DNA of 5,993 nucleotides from Bacteroidia bacterium (GTDB lineage: Bacteria > Bacteroidota > Bacteroidia > B-17B0 > Aurantibacillaceae), in NCBI GenBank assembly GCA_014379485.1, contig JACMLS010000672.1:1-5993 (forward strand), written 5' to 3'. The notes beneath the pieces are model-generated. The model was not told the origin of the DNA. It did not search any database and saw only the letters and a list, made by a program, of their open reading frames with translations. Below are positions 1-5,993 of this stretch, piece by piece (the first letter of the stretch is position 1; every line of letters starts with the position of its first letter). Made by a program: the position numbers and the translations under genes.

Positions 1-492
1 GACGAAATTAAAACCGTTTTTATTTTCAGACCATTTTTTAAAAACTGCCTGTTCCTTTTCTTAATCACCCATTTCACTTTACAACTTTTTATTCCATTCA
101 GATATTTAGCATACCCCGGCAAATTATTCTGGACAGAACAAGGCTACCGTTTTTCGTGGCGCGTTATGCTTATGGAAAAAGGCGGTAAGGCTTTTTTTTA
201 TGTCAGGGACAAGGATACAGGGCAACAAGGCGAAGCAATGATGAATAATTATTTAACTGTTAACCAGGAAAAAATGATGGCTACACAACCTGACATGATT
301 CTGCAATACGCACATTTTCTGAAAAAAAAATACCAGGAACAGGGAATGAAAAATCCGGAAATAAGAGTGGAATCCTATGTTACCCTGAATGGCAGCGGCA
401 GCCGTTTGTTTATTAATAAAAATGTGAATTTAGCAGGCCAGCAGGAAAGCTTCAGGCACAAATGGTGGATATTACCTTTTGAAAAAAACTGA
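1..492 (+). CDS. HTTM domain protein (vitamin K-dependent gamma-carboxylase-like), C-terminal part
   Basis: The reading frame is open from the first base to the TGA at 490-492. It gives 163 residues of a protein whose N-terminus lies outside the window, so the ATG at 166 is internal. Residues about 14-36 form a hydrophobic segment, probably the last membrane helix. It is followed by WTEQGYRFSWRVML (residues 44-57), a signature I associate with HTTM proteins just after the membrane domain. The rest looks like the soluble C-terminal domain of the family: the NNYLTVNQEKMMATQPDMI stretch, then a basic/aromatic end SFRHKWWILP. The family is related to eukaryotic vitamin K-dependent gamma-glutamyl carboxylase. 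The catalytic membrane region is not in the window, so carboxylase activity cannot be judged, and many bacterial members have no known substrate. The stop overlaps or touches the start of the TonB-dependent receptor gene, which implies one operon. I recall HTTM genes beside TonB receptors and imelysin-type iron genes in Bacteroidota; upstream sequence would show whether that holds here. Confidence 0.85.
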   Translation, partial: DEIKTVFIFRPFFKNCLFLFLITHFTLQLFIPFRYLAYPGKLFWTEQGYRFSWRVMLMEKGGKAFFYVRDKDTGQQGEAMMNNYLTVNQEKMMATQPDMILQYAHFLKKKYQEQGMKNPEIRVESYVTLNGSGSRLFINKNVNLAGQQESFRHKWWILPFEKN

Positions 493-496
493 GTTG
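464..496 (+). promoter_or_regulatory. Overlapping stop/start junction with two candidate TTG starts
   Basis: The HTTM stop TGA (490-492) lies between two in-frame TTG codons of the receptor, at 479 and 494. No ATG exists in the receptor frame between its upstream in-frame stop (TAG at 431-433) and these TTGs. A purine-rich GGTGGA at 464-469 sits nine bases before the 479 TTG and is the only Shine-Dalgarno-like stretch. The 494 TTG has only an A-rich run in front. This arrangement suggests translation by re-initiation or coupling from the HTTM gene, with a weak start codon that would lower receptor output relative to an ATG. Confidence 0.5.
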
Positions 497-2728
497 AAAA
501 AAACAATAAACATACTGTTGCTTTTCGCGATTTGTTTTGCGGGCTCTTTGTCTGCGCAAAACGATTCTTTAAAAAGTAAAAACGATACCCTGCAAAAAAA
601 ATTAGATGAGGTAAGGGTTGAAACCGAAAAAGAAAATGATTTTGGCATTTCGCATTTAAAGCAGGTGGAAGGGACTTCTATTTATGCTGGAAAAAAAAGT
701 GAAGTAATTTTGATGGGTGATGCCGCTGCCAACCTGGCTACTAATAATGCAAGGCAGATCTTTGGAAAAGTAAGCGGGCTTAATATCTGGGAAAGCGATG
801 GTGCCGGTATTCAGTTGGGAATAGGGGGCAGAGGTTTAAATCCAAACCGGGTTTCAAATTTTAATACAAGGCAAAATGGTTACGATATCAGCGCCGATGC
901 TTTAGGCTATCCTGAAAGTTATTATACCCCTCCATCAGAGGCGCTCGAACGAATTGAAGTGGTGAGGGGCGCAGCCTCTTTGCAGTATGGTACCCAATTC
1001 GGAGGTTTTATAAATTTTAAATTTAAACAGGCCCCACGTGACAAAGTCATACAGGCAGAGACAAAGCAAACCGTTGCTTCTTTTGGTTTGTATAATTCTT
1101 TTACAAGCATTTCCGGTACAAAAAACAGGCTGAGTTATTATGTATTTTACCAATACAAAAAAGGTGACGGATGGCGTGCAAATTCCGCATTCAAAGTGCA
1201 CACTGCCCACGCTTGCCTTAATTATCGTTTTTCAAAAAAGTTGACTTTAACAACTGAATATACGTTTATGGATTACCTGGCGCAACAAGCGGGAGGATTA
1301 ACGGATAACCTCTTTAAAAAAGATCCAAGGCAGTCTATACGTAACCGAAACTGGTTTAAAGTTAACTGGAACCTTGCAGCGCTTAATTTTGATTACGATA
1401 TCAATGAAACATCGCGGCTTAACATGCGTACCTTTGGCTTGTACGCACAACGGGATGCCCTGGGTTACATGGGCTCTATAACAACAGCTGATCCTTTGAC
1501 AGAAAGAAACCTGCTGCAGGACAAATTCAGAAATACCGGCACCGAATTACGCTATCTTAAACAGTACAACTTTTTAAAAAGTGTTGGCACATTTCTTTTT
1601 GGAGGCCGTTATTACAGGGGTTTAACTTTGCGCAAGCAAGGCCTTGGAAGTGAACGGGCAGACGCAGATTTTAATTACCTGCATCCTGATGACCTGGAGC
1701 ATTCGGATTATAAATTTCCGAGTGAGAATTTTTCACTTTTTTCAGAAAATGTTTTCAGGTTTAACTCAAAGTTCAATGTTACACCTGGTTTGCGTTATGA
1801 ATATATTGCAACAAAATCTGCGGGCTATTATAACGAGCAATATACAGACTTGGCGGGTAATGTGATTTATAAAACAAAAGTAAACGACAAAAGAAGCAGC
1901 TACAGAAGCTTTGTCCTGGCAGGCCTGGGTATTGGATACAAGATCTCCCGCAAAATTGAAACCTATGCTAATTTTTCGCAGAACTACCGGTCAATCAATT
2001 TTAATGATATGAGAATTGTAAATCCCAATTCAAGAATTGATAATAATCTAAAAGATGAAAAAGGATATTCAACTGATTTAGGGATAAGGGGCGGCATAAA
2101 AAATTATTTAAGCTTTGATCTGAGCTTCTTTTATCTCAAATACAATGACAGGATAGGGTCTATTTTGTTAACAGATTCTTTTACCTACCAGCCTTACAGG
2201 TACCGCACAAATATTTCAGACTCCCGCAACATTGGCCTTGAAGCATTTGCTGAAACGGACCTGTTCAGATTGTTTGCTGGAACAAAACGAAAAACCGGAA
2301 TTTCGGTATTTGGTAATTTTTCGCTTACTGATGCCCGCTATGTTAACAGTAAGCAAACCGCCTACGAAAATAAAGTTGTTGAATTCGTACCTCAAACTAT
2401 TTTACGTTCGGGCCTGAGCTTTTCATATAAAACTTTTAAAATTACTTTTCAGTATTCGCGTACAAGCAAGCAGTTTACTGATGCAACAAATGCAACTTAT
2501 TCATCTAACGCTGTTACCGGTTTAATACCTGTGTATTTTGTAATGGATCTTGTCCTTAGTTATAGCTATAAAAGATTTTCTTTGGCAAGCGGAATAAATA
2601 ATATGAATAACAACATGTATTTTACCCGCAGGTCAGATGGCTATCCCGGCCCAGGTATCATTCCCGCCGACGGAAGAAGCTTTTATATTAATCTCGGTTT
2701 TTCTGTAAGCAAAGCTTCCGGTAAATAG
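479..2728 (+). CDS. TonB-dependent outer-membrane receptor, FecA-like
   Basis: This is an outer-membrane beta-barrel that probably imports a ferric chelate using TonB energy. The N-terminus is a clear signal peptide: a KK-rich n-region, a hydrophobic stretch from about residue 11, and a probable cut after SLSA (residue 26). A TonB-box-like LDEVRVE follows at 42-48. The plug spans about 63-185 and includes GIGGRGLNPNR and the hallmark EALERIEVVRGAASLQYG at 154-171. The remainder is alternating aromatic barrel strands ending in FYINLGF, a probable C-terminal beta-signal with eight residues after it. There is no STN signalling domain and no CarboxypepD-like extension of the SusC type, so it resembles a plain uptake receptor of normal length. 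The frame has no ATG near its beginning. TTG at 479 (14-bp overlap with the HTTM gene, GGTGGA about 9 bases upstream) and TTG at 494 (one base after the HTTM stop) both give good signal peptides. I list 479. Substrate assignment to iron-citrate is by family resemblance only. Confidence 0.9.
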   Translation: MKKTELKKTINILLLFAICFAGSLSAQNDSLKSKNDTLQKKLDEVRVETEKENDFGISHLKQVEGTSIYAGKKSEVILMGDAAANLATNNARQIFGKVSGLNIWESDGAGIQLGIGGRGLNPNRVSNFNTRQNGYDISADALGYPESYYTPPSEALERIEVVRGAASLQYGTQFGGFINFKFKQAPRDKVIQAETKQTVASFGLYNSFTSISGTKNRLSYYVFYQYKKGDGWRANSAFKVHTAHACLNYRFSKKLTLTTEYTFMDYLAQQAGGLTDNLFKKDPRQSIRNRNWFKVNWNLAALNFDYDINETSRLNMRTFGLYAQRDALGYMGSITTADPLTERNLLQDKFRNTGTELRYLKQYNFLKSVGTFLFGGRYYRGLTLRKQGLGSERADADFNYLHPDDLEHSDYKFPSENFSLFSENVFRFNSKFNVTPGLRYEYIATKSAGYYNEQYTDLAGNVIYKTKVNDKRSSYRSFVLAGLGIGYKISRKIETYANFSQNYRSINFNDMRIVNPNSRIDNNLKDEKGYSTDLGIRGGIKNYLSFDLSFFYLKYNDRIGSILLTDSFTYQPYRYRTNISDSRNIGLEAFAETDLFRLFAGTKRKTGISVFGNFSLTDARYVNSKQTAYENKVVEFVPQTILRSGLSFSYKTFKITFQYSRTSKQFTDATNATYSSNAVTGLIPVYFVMDLVLSYSYKRFSLASGINNMNNNMYFTRRSDGYPGPGIIPADGRSFYINLGFSVSKASGK

Positions 2729-2933
2729 CTTCTGAAATTTCCAATAATGCCTCCTCCCGGAACAGGTGCAAATTTATAGAGCAGCAAAAAAAAGAAACGA
2801 ATGCTCGCAGTAAAGAGATGGATTCGTTGATTAAATATTGGAATAGGGGTTGTAATCGCTGAATAGAAATTTCTCTTTATACCAATTGCCAGACCCAACA
2901 CCGCACCCTTCCAACATTTCATTACGTTGCAAA
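2729..2933. other. Convergent intergenic region, no gene or clear terminator seen
   Basis: This 205-bp stretch separates the 3' ends of the receptor and AAA+ genes. I found no GC-rich hairpin followed by a T-run on either strand, so termination is either factor-dependent or too weak to recognise by eye. An open frame on the minus strand crosses the region and runs into the receptor's 3' end, but it has no recognisable motif. The only notable signal is the promoter-like element at 2769-2801, listed separately. Confidence 0.5.
2769..2801 (-). promoter_or_regulatory. Candidate Bacteroidota-type promoter facing into the receptor 3' end
   Basis: Read on the minus strand, TAAATTTG (2769-2776) matches the Bacteroidota -7 consensus TAnnTTTG exactly and continues as GCACC, a common sequence after such elements. 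A near-match to the -33 TTTG element, TTCG (2798-2801), lies 21 bases upstream, within the usual spacing. A transcript would run antisense to the end of the TonB receptor gene. There is no gene it obviously serves, and AT-rich DNA yields such matches by chance. Confidence 0.25.
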
Positions 2934-5573
2934 TCATTTAGCACCAAACCTGAAACCGAGAGATTGCCCTTTAGATTGTTTTTCTTCTGCTTTAAATTCA
3001 GCAACGTCTTCTATGGTTAATGTTTCAATATGCTCGCGTTTGCGTTCTGCTGTCGGAATTTCTGCCATACGCAAATTCTGATTGCGGATCGCTTCGCCAA
3101 TTACCTGCCTTACGCTTCTTGCATTACCAAAATATTTGTCGCGGTTGCCAAACATCCATTCAAAATAAACTTTTAAATGATCTTTTGCCGGATCGGTTGG
3201 TTTCAGTTGTTCTTTCTTAAGCAACATCAAAGCAATATCCAGCATTTCCTGCGGATTATAATCGTTGAACTGAAAAGTTTTATCGAAACGCGATTTTAGT
3301 CCGGGATTTGATTCTACAAACTTGTGCATATTATCAGGATAACCGGCAGCAATTACGCCAAATTTACCTCTGAAATCTTCCATGCGTTTTAAAATGATCT
3401 CAATTGCTTCTTTTCCGAAATCATTTTCTCCGCCTTCGCTTAATGAGTAAGCTTCGTCAATAAATAAAACTCCGCCCATTGCTTCGTCAATTTTTCCCTG
3501 TGCTTTTTGTGCGGTCTGGCCAACGTACCCGCCAACAAGACCGGCACGATCAACTTCAACCACATGCCCTCTTTCTAAGAGACCAAGCGATTTATAAATT
3601 TTTGCAATGATACGCGCCAGCGTTGTTTTTCCTGTACCCGGATTTCCGGTAAAAATAGAATGGAGAGAAAATTTATTCACCACATCTTTTCCAATATCGT
3701 TGTAATACTTAATGAGTTTTACCAACTCACTCACCTCATCTTTTATATTCTGCATGCCCACCAGTTCATTTAATTCTGCAAGGGCTTCATTTAAATGTTT
3801 ATCGTTTACTTTGAGCGTTAATTTTTTACTTTGTGTGGCTGTAAAAATTCCTTTCAGATCATCGTACTCAATTGTTTGCAGTTGCTCTTTAGAAAGTTCA
3901 TTCATGTCAGGCACAGATTTCATTAATCTGATTCCCATATTGTGTTTGGCCTCTTCAATTACACCAAAAACAAAGCGGGCGTTTCCAAAACTTTCATCTC
4001 GTTTTCTGTAAGATTCTATGAGTTGTTCTTTCAAAAATCTGTCCGCATCTTCTGTAAACACCACCTCTTTTTGCGCAGCAGCATACAAAGCAATAGAATA
4101 CAATTCTTCAGGCAAATAATCATCGAAATGAAAATAATGTCCGAAGCGCGATTTTAATCCGGGATTTGAATCTAAAAAAGTCTGCATCTTTTTTGGATAT
4201 CCGGCGCCTATAATTGCAATGTCTCCTTTTCCGTCGCTCATTTCTTTCAGCAACACTTCAATTACTTCTTTTCCAAAATCTTTATCATCGTCCTCGCGCG
4301 CAAGTGCATAAGCTTCGTCAATAAATAAAATTCCGCCACGCGCAGTGTCAATTGCTTTTTTTGTTTTGGGAGCTGTTTGCCCTATGTATTCTGCTACAAG
4401 CGTTGCACGATCTGCTTCTACCACATGGCCTTTGGTAAGCAATCCCATTTTCTGATAAATTTTGCCAAGCATTTTTACAATGGTGGTTTTTCCGGTTCCG
4501 GGATTTCCGGTAAAAATGCTGTGCAGGCTTATATTTGAATTGTCTTTAAAGCCTTTTTCTTTCCTGATCTTGGCAAAATTCAGATACGTAATATTTTCGC
4601 GGATGCTTTTCTTTACAGAATCCAAACCTATAAGCTGATCTAATTCTTCAAGTAATTGTTCGAGTGTTTTTTCGTCTTTTTCTTCTGCAACTTTTGCGGC
4701 TACATTTTTTGTGCCTGCGCCAGATGCAATTGCTTTTTCGTGTGTGGTAATTAATTCAGGAACGCCTTCAATTTCTTCCTCTCCGCACTCAAACGAAATG
4801 GCGCCTGCAAGGGTATCCATAAAAACAATCTCCAGCGTGTATTTATCATCCTTCCACGAACCGGCGGTTGAATTTCCCCAGCCCACATCAAAGGTATAGG
4901 TCCAGTCTAATTTATCTGCTTCAATTTTATTTGCGCGGCTGGTTTGTGCTTTTGGTTGCCCGGCATCATCAAAATAATTAAAGAACAATTCATAATTCCA
5001 TGCTTTTGCCGACAGGTTTTTTACTTTCATTTCGCACCACAAATACTGCGTATTTTTTCCGTTTATTTTTGTGAGGTATTTTCTGTCTTCCTGTTTCCAG
5101 CCTTCTACATCTCCGCAATATAATTTTACGTGCTCTACTTCAAAATACGGATTTTTTTCTCGGGTAACAAGGCCAACATCATTCACAAAAAAAGTTTGCG
5201 AACCTACAAGCACACCATCAATATAAGCTTCCCACAAATATTCTCCCTCATACCAATATGTTCCAAAGGTCTGGTTTCCCCAACCATCGCGCACGTAAAT
5301 AACATTTTCATCTGAGCTGATGGTCATTTTAGAATCGAGGTTGCACAACTCTTTTTTGGTCTCTCCGTCTTTTTTTATTGCTTTCAGTTCTATCTTACAC
5401 TCCCAGGGCTCTTCGTCAAAAAGTTTATTGTAAAATGCAAATTCAACACGCATGTATGTTGTTTCGTTCCTGTCAAAAACAGTACGGTAACGTTTGGTTG
5501 AATTGGCCATCCACTCATCACTTGAATAAACCAACAGGCTCTTGAACTTGTATTTAATATCCATTTGCTTCAT
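2934..5573 (-). CDS. Tandem CbbX/CfqX-type AAA+ ATPase with duplicated GWGN beta-domains
   Basis: This is probably a cytoplasmic protein-remodelling ATPase; no signal peptide or membrane helix is visible. Residue numbers here count from the upstream TTG at 5603; subtract 10 for the ATG start at 5573 that I prefer (879 residues). Residues about 44-142 and 175-275 are two similar beta-rich, aromatic modules with GWGN at 107-110 and 241-244. A charged linker (about 290-320) leads to two AAA+ modules. Module 1 has Walker A GNPGTGKT (366-373), pore-loop YIGQT (406-410), Walker B ILFIDE (425-430), arginine finger NPGLKSRF (480-487) and sensor-2 GNAR (540-543). Module 2 has the same at 653-660, 693-697, 712-717, 766-773 and 826-829. 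Both modules keep all catalytic residues. Relatives are CbbX (Rubisco activase), SpoVK and the EccA ATPase domain, but no Rubisco or type VII secretion gene is in view, so the substrate is unknown. ATG at 5564 is a second possible start. The TTG at 5603 lies in a hairpin loop and is less likely. Confidence 0.9.
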   Translation of the reverse strand: MKQMDIKYKFKSLLVYSSDEWMANSTKRYRTVFDRNETTYMRVEFAFYNKLFDEEPWECKIELKAIKKDGETKKELCNLDSKMTISSDENVIYVRDGWGNQTFGTYWYEGEYLWEAYIDGVLVGSQTFFVNDVGLVTREKNPYFEVEHVKLYCGDVEGWKQEDRKYLTKINGKNTQYLWCEMKVKNLSAKAWNYELFFNYFDDAGQPKAQTSRANKIEADKLDWTYTFDVGWGNSTAGSWKDDKYTLEIVFMDTLAGAISFECGEEEIEGVPELITTHEKAIASGAGTKNVAAKVAEEKDEKTLEQLLEELDQLIGLDSVKKSIRENITYLNFAKIRKEKGFKDNSNISLHSIFTGNPGTGKTTIVKMLGKIYQKMGLLTKGHVVEADRATLVAEYIGQTAPKTKKAIDTARGGILFIDEAYALAREDDDKDFGKEVIEVLLKEMSDGKGDIAIIGAGYPKKMQTFLDSNPGLKSRFGHYFHFDDYLPEELYSIALYAAAQKEVVFTEDADRFLKEQLIESYRKRDESFGNARFVFGVIEEAKHNMGIRLMKSVPDMNELSKEQLQTIEYDDLKGIFTATQSKKLTLKVNDKHLNEALAELNELVGMQNIKDEVSELVKLIKYYNDIGKDVVNKFSLHSIFTGNPGTGKTTLARIIAKIYKSLGLLERGHVVEVDRAGLVGGYVGQTAQKAQGKIDEAMGGVLFIDEAYSLSEGGENDFGKEAIEIILKRMEDFRGKFGVIAAGYPDNMHKFVESNPGLKSRFDKTFQFNDYNPQEMLDIALMLLKKEQLKPTDPAKDHLKVYFEWMFGNRDKYFGNARSVRQVIGEAIRNQNLRMAEIPTAERKREHIETLTIEDVAEFKAEEKQSKGQSLGFRFGAK
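2997..4666 (-). repeat. Internal duplication of the AAA+ module
   Basis: The two ATPase modules align from their leading helix (LEQLLEELDQLIGL against LNEALAELNELVGM) through sensor 2. Identity also shows at the DNA level in the catalytic blocks. A 22-bp stretch covering Walker B is identical at 3448-3469 and 4309-4330. A 27-bp block covering the arginine finger at 3289-3315 and 4147-4173 differs at two positions. Linkers and the lid regions are much more divergent, so the modules have diverged in function or partner contacts while the ATPase core stayed constrained. Confidence 0.8.
4731..5475 (-). repeat. Two-copy protein repeat: GWGN beta-modules at the AAA+ protein N-terminus
   Basis: The N-terminal third of the AAA+ protein contains two units that align by eye. 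The first unit has TTYMRVEFAFYNK, then a charged turn with KKDGETKKE, then GWGNQTFGTYWYEGEYLWE. The second has TQYLWCEMKVKN, then a turn with DDAGQPKAQ, then GWGNSTAGSWKDDKYTLE. The shared core is GWGN-x-T-x-G-x(1-2)-W-x(3)-Y-x(2)-E followed by a strand with small and hydrophobic residues. Alternating hydrophobic and aromatic strands suggest an immunoglobulin-like or other beta-sandwich fold; this is inferred from the pattern. I do not recognise a named family with certainty. Confidence 0.6.
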
Positions 5574-5594
5574 TTTAAAAATGTTTGAAATTTC

Positions 5595-5609
5595 CCTGAT
5601 CAAATCAGG
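5595..5609. repeat. Perfect inverted repeat in the AAA+ gene leader
   Basis: CCTGAT-CAA-ATCAGG has six-base arms and a three-base loop, 22 bases before the preferred ATG at 5573. On the minus strand the loop is TTG, which is also the most upstream in-frame start codon (5603). It could be an mRNA hairpin in the 5' leader or a small dyad operator. Its position argues against use of that TTG. Confidence 0.5.
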
Positions 5610-5633
5610 ACTTTAAACATAATAAATTTTATG

Positions 5634-5669
5634 CAAAATTTACTCTAAGAATGATTTTTTTTGGCAAAA
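5634..5669 (-). promoter_or_regulatory. Candidate promoter for the AAA+ gene
   Basis: On the minus strand a TTTTG (5665-5669, -33-like) is followed after 22 bases by TAAATTTTG (5634-5642). The latter resembles the Bacteroidota -7 element TAnnTTTG with one extra base between TA and TTTG. Transcription would begin near 5630 and give a leader of roughly 55 bases that contains the 5595-5609 hairpin. The imperfect -7 keeps confidence low. Confidence 0.3.
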
Positions 5670-5680
5670 GGTAGCCAAAA
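5659..5680. repeat. Inverted repeat TTTTGGC...GCCAAAA between divergent genes
   Basis: Seven-base arms (5659-5665 and 5674-5680) flank an eight-base spacer. The same place also holds a near direct repeat, GGCAAAAG at 5663-5670 and GCCAAAAG at 5674-5681. It is not a terminator in either direction: the T-run precedes the stem on the plus strand, and A's follow it on the minus strand. It overlaps the -33-like element of the candidate AAA+ promoter, so a regulator-binding role is possible. It may equally be a remnant of a dispersed repeat. Confidence 0.4.
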
Positions 5681-5760
5681 GCCGAAAAGGGTTCGATTTA
5701 CGGGCAAATTGTTCAAAAACAAGGAGCGTTTTTTCTTCTTTTTTTTGAGAAAATTCGCTA

Positions 5761-5768
5761 TAAATTTG
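5761..5768 (+). promoter_or_regulatory. Candidate -7 element for the Nudix gene
   Basis: TAAATTTG matches the Bacteroidota -7 consensus TAnnTTTG exactly, inside the longer CTATAAATTTGC (5758-5769). The nearest TTTG upstream (5744-5747) is only 13 bases away, shorter than usual, so the -33 part is not convincing. Transcription would begin near 5774 and give a leader of about 75 bases that contains the CACAGATT repeats. Confidence 0.4.
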
Positions 5769-5776
5769 CCTTTTGC

Positions 5777-5793
5777 CACAGATTTCACAGATT
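5777..5793 (+). repeat. Tandem CACAGATT repeat
   Basis: CACAGATT occurs twice with a nine-base period (5777-5784 and 5786-5793). From memory, similar CACAGATT runs recur in intergenic DNA of many Bacteroidota and some other bacteria, usually with more copies. This is probably a short or eroded copy of that kind of element. It lies in the probable Nudix gene leader. Confidence 0.45.
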
Positions 5794-5849
5794 ATTTGTT
5801 CTTTAGAATTTGTTACGTACAACCAACACTGAAAACAACAGTAAATTTA

Positions 5850-5993
5850 ATGATGTTTAAAATCGCGGCCATAATTTTTGAAAATGAAGAAAACAAAATT
5901 CTTCTTTACCTGCGCGATAATAAACCGGGAATTCCGTTTCCGAACCATTGGGATCTTTTTGGCGGGCATATAGAAGAAGGAGAAAGCCCCGAA
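5850..5993 (+). CDS. Nudix hydrolase, N-terminal part
   Basis: The gene runs off the window after 48 codons. It begins at ATG 5850, or at the immediately following ATG 5853; there is no strong Shine-Dalgarno sequence, only A-rich DNA. The protein starts with a typical Nudix first strand (FKIAAIIFENEENKILLYLRD), then FPNHWDLFGGHIEEGESPE. G39 and E45 fit the first part of the Nudix box GX5EX7REUXEEXGU. The REUXEEXGU half that binds the catalytic metal is beyond the edge. Nudix enzymes cleave nucleoside diphosphates linked to another group. The substrate (oxidised nucleotides, NADH, sugar nucleotides or other) cannot be told from this part. It is transcribed away from the AAA+ gene, so the two could share a control region but are not one operon. 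Confidence 0.85.
   Translation, partial: MMFKIAAIIFENEENKILLYLRDNKPGIPFPNHWDLFGGHIEEGESPE

Noticed and set aside
166..492. Start of the first gene at the ATG at 166
   Set aside because: The same frame is open to base 1 and encodes a membrane helix and HTTM-type residues upstream, so the gene is truncated by the window edge and does not start here.
935..1210. Minus-strand open frames inside the receptor gene
   Set aside because: They lie opposite a clearly conserved plug and early barrel region of the TonB receptor and show no protein family features.
2683..2937. 84-codon minus-strand open frame across the convergent gap
   Set aside because: It overlaps both flanking genes' 3' ends, has low-complexity hydrophobic content and no recognisable motif. 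It is better explained as chance.
3712..4157. Plus-strand open frames opposite the AAA+ gene
   Set aside because: They are shadows of a strongly conserved ATPase gene, with serine/phenylalanine-rich composition typical of antisense translation.
5655..5681. Rho-independent terminator at the T-run and TTGGC stem
   Set aside because: The T-run comes before the stem on the plus strand, and the stem is followed by A's on the minus strand, so neither strand has the stem-then-U order.
5640..5822. 60-codon open frame on the minus strand between the AAA+ and Nudix genes, with a CEICGKR stretch
   Set aside because: The Cys-containing part comes from translating the CACAGATT repeat, and the frame covers both candidate promoters. 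No domain is recognisable.
1..5993. CRISPR array, tRNA, rRNA or insertion sequence
   Set aside because: No regularly spaced repeats beyond two units, no cloverleaf or rRNA-like stretch, and no transposase or terminal inverted repeats were seen.

Overview
The window looks like an AT-rich Bacteroidota genome; I cannot place it below phylum. The clues are a TonB-dependent receptor paired with an HTTM membrane protein, weak or absent Shine-Dalgarno sequences, and -7 elements that match or approach the Bacteroidota TAnnTTTG consensus. There are four protein genes. Two run off the window edges.

Region 1 (1-2728, + strand) is a compact two-gene unit. It starts with the C-terminal 163 residues of an HTTM (horizontally transferred transmembrane; vitamin-K-dependent gamma-carboxylase-like) protein. 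A complete FecA-like TonB-dependent outer-membrane receptor of about 744-749 residues follows. The receptor has no ATG start and probably uses a TTG that overlaps or abuts the HTTM stop, so the two are probably co-transcribed and translationally coupled. The receptor would import a siderophore, iron-citrate or similar chelate. The HTTM protein is an inner-membrane partner of unknown chemistry.

Region 2 (2729-2933) is a 205-bp gap between convergent genes. It has no convincing gene or intrinsic terminator, but it carries a good promoter-like -7 element on the minus strand that points back into the receptor's 3' end.

Region 3 (2934-5573, - strand) is the most distinctive gene. It encodes an ~879-residue protein made of two internally duplicated halves. 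The N-terminal half is a tandem pair of beta-rich modules, each with a GWGN motif. The C-terminal half is a tandem pair of CbbX/CfqX/SpoVK-type AAA+ ATPase modules, each with complete catalytic motifs. It resembles a two-ring protein-remodelling machine with a doubled substrate- or partner-binding head. Its substrate is unknown.

Region 4 (5574-5849) is a 276-bp divergent intergenic region. It holds candidate promoters for both flanking genes, two inverted repeats on the AAA+ side, and a tandem CACAGATT repeat in the likely leader of the next gene. The window ends in the first 48 codons of a Nudix hydrolase on the + strand (5850-5993), cut in the middle of the Nudix box.
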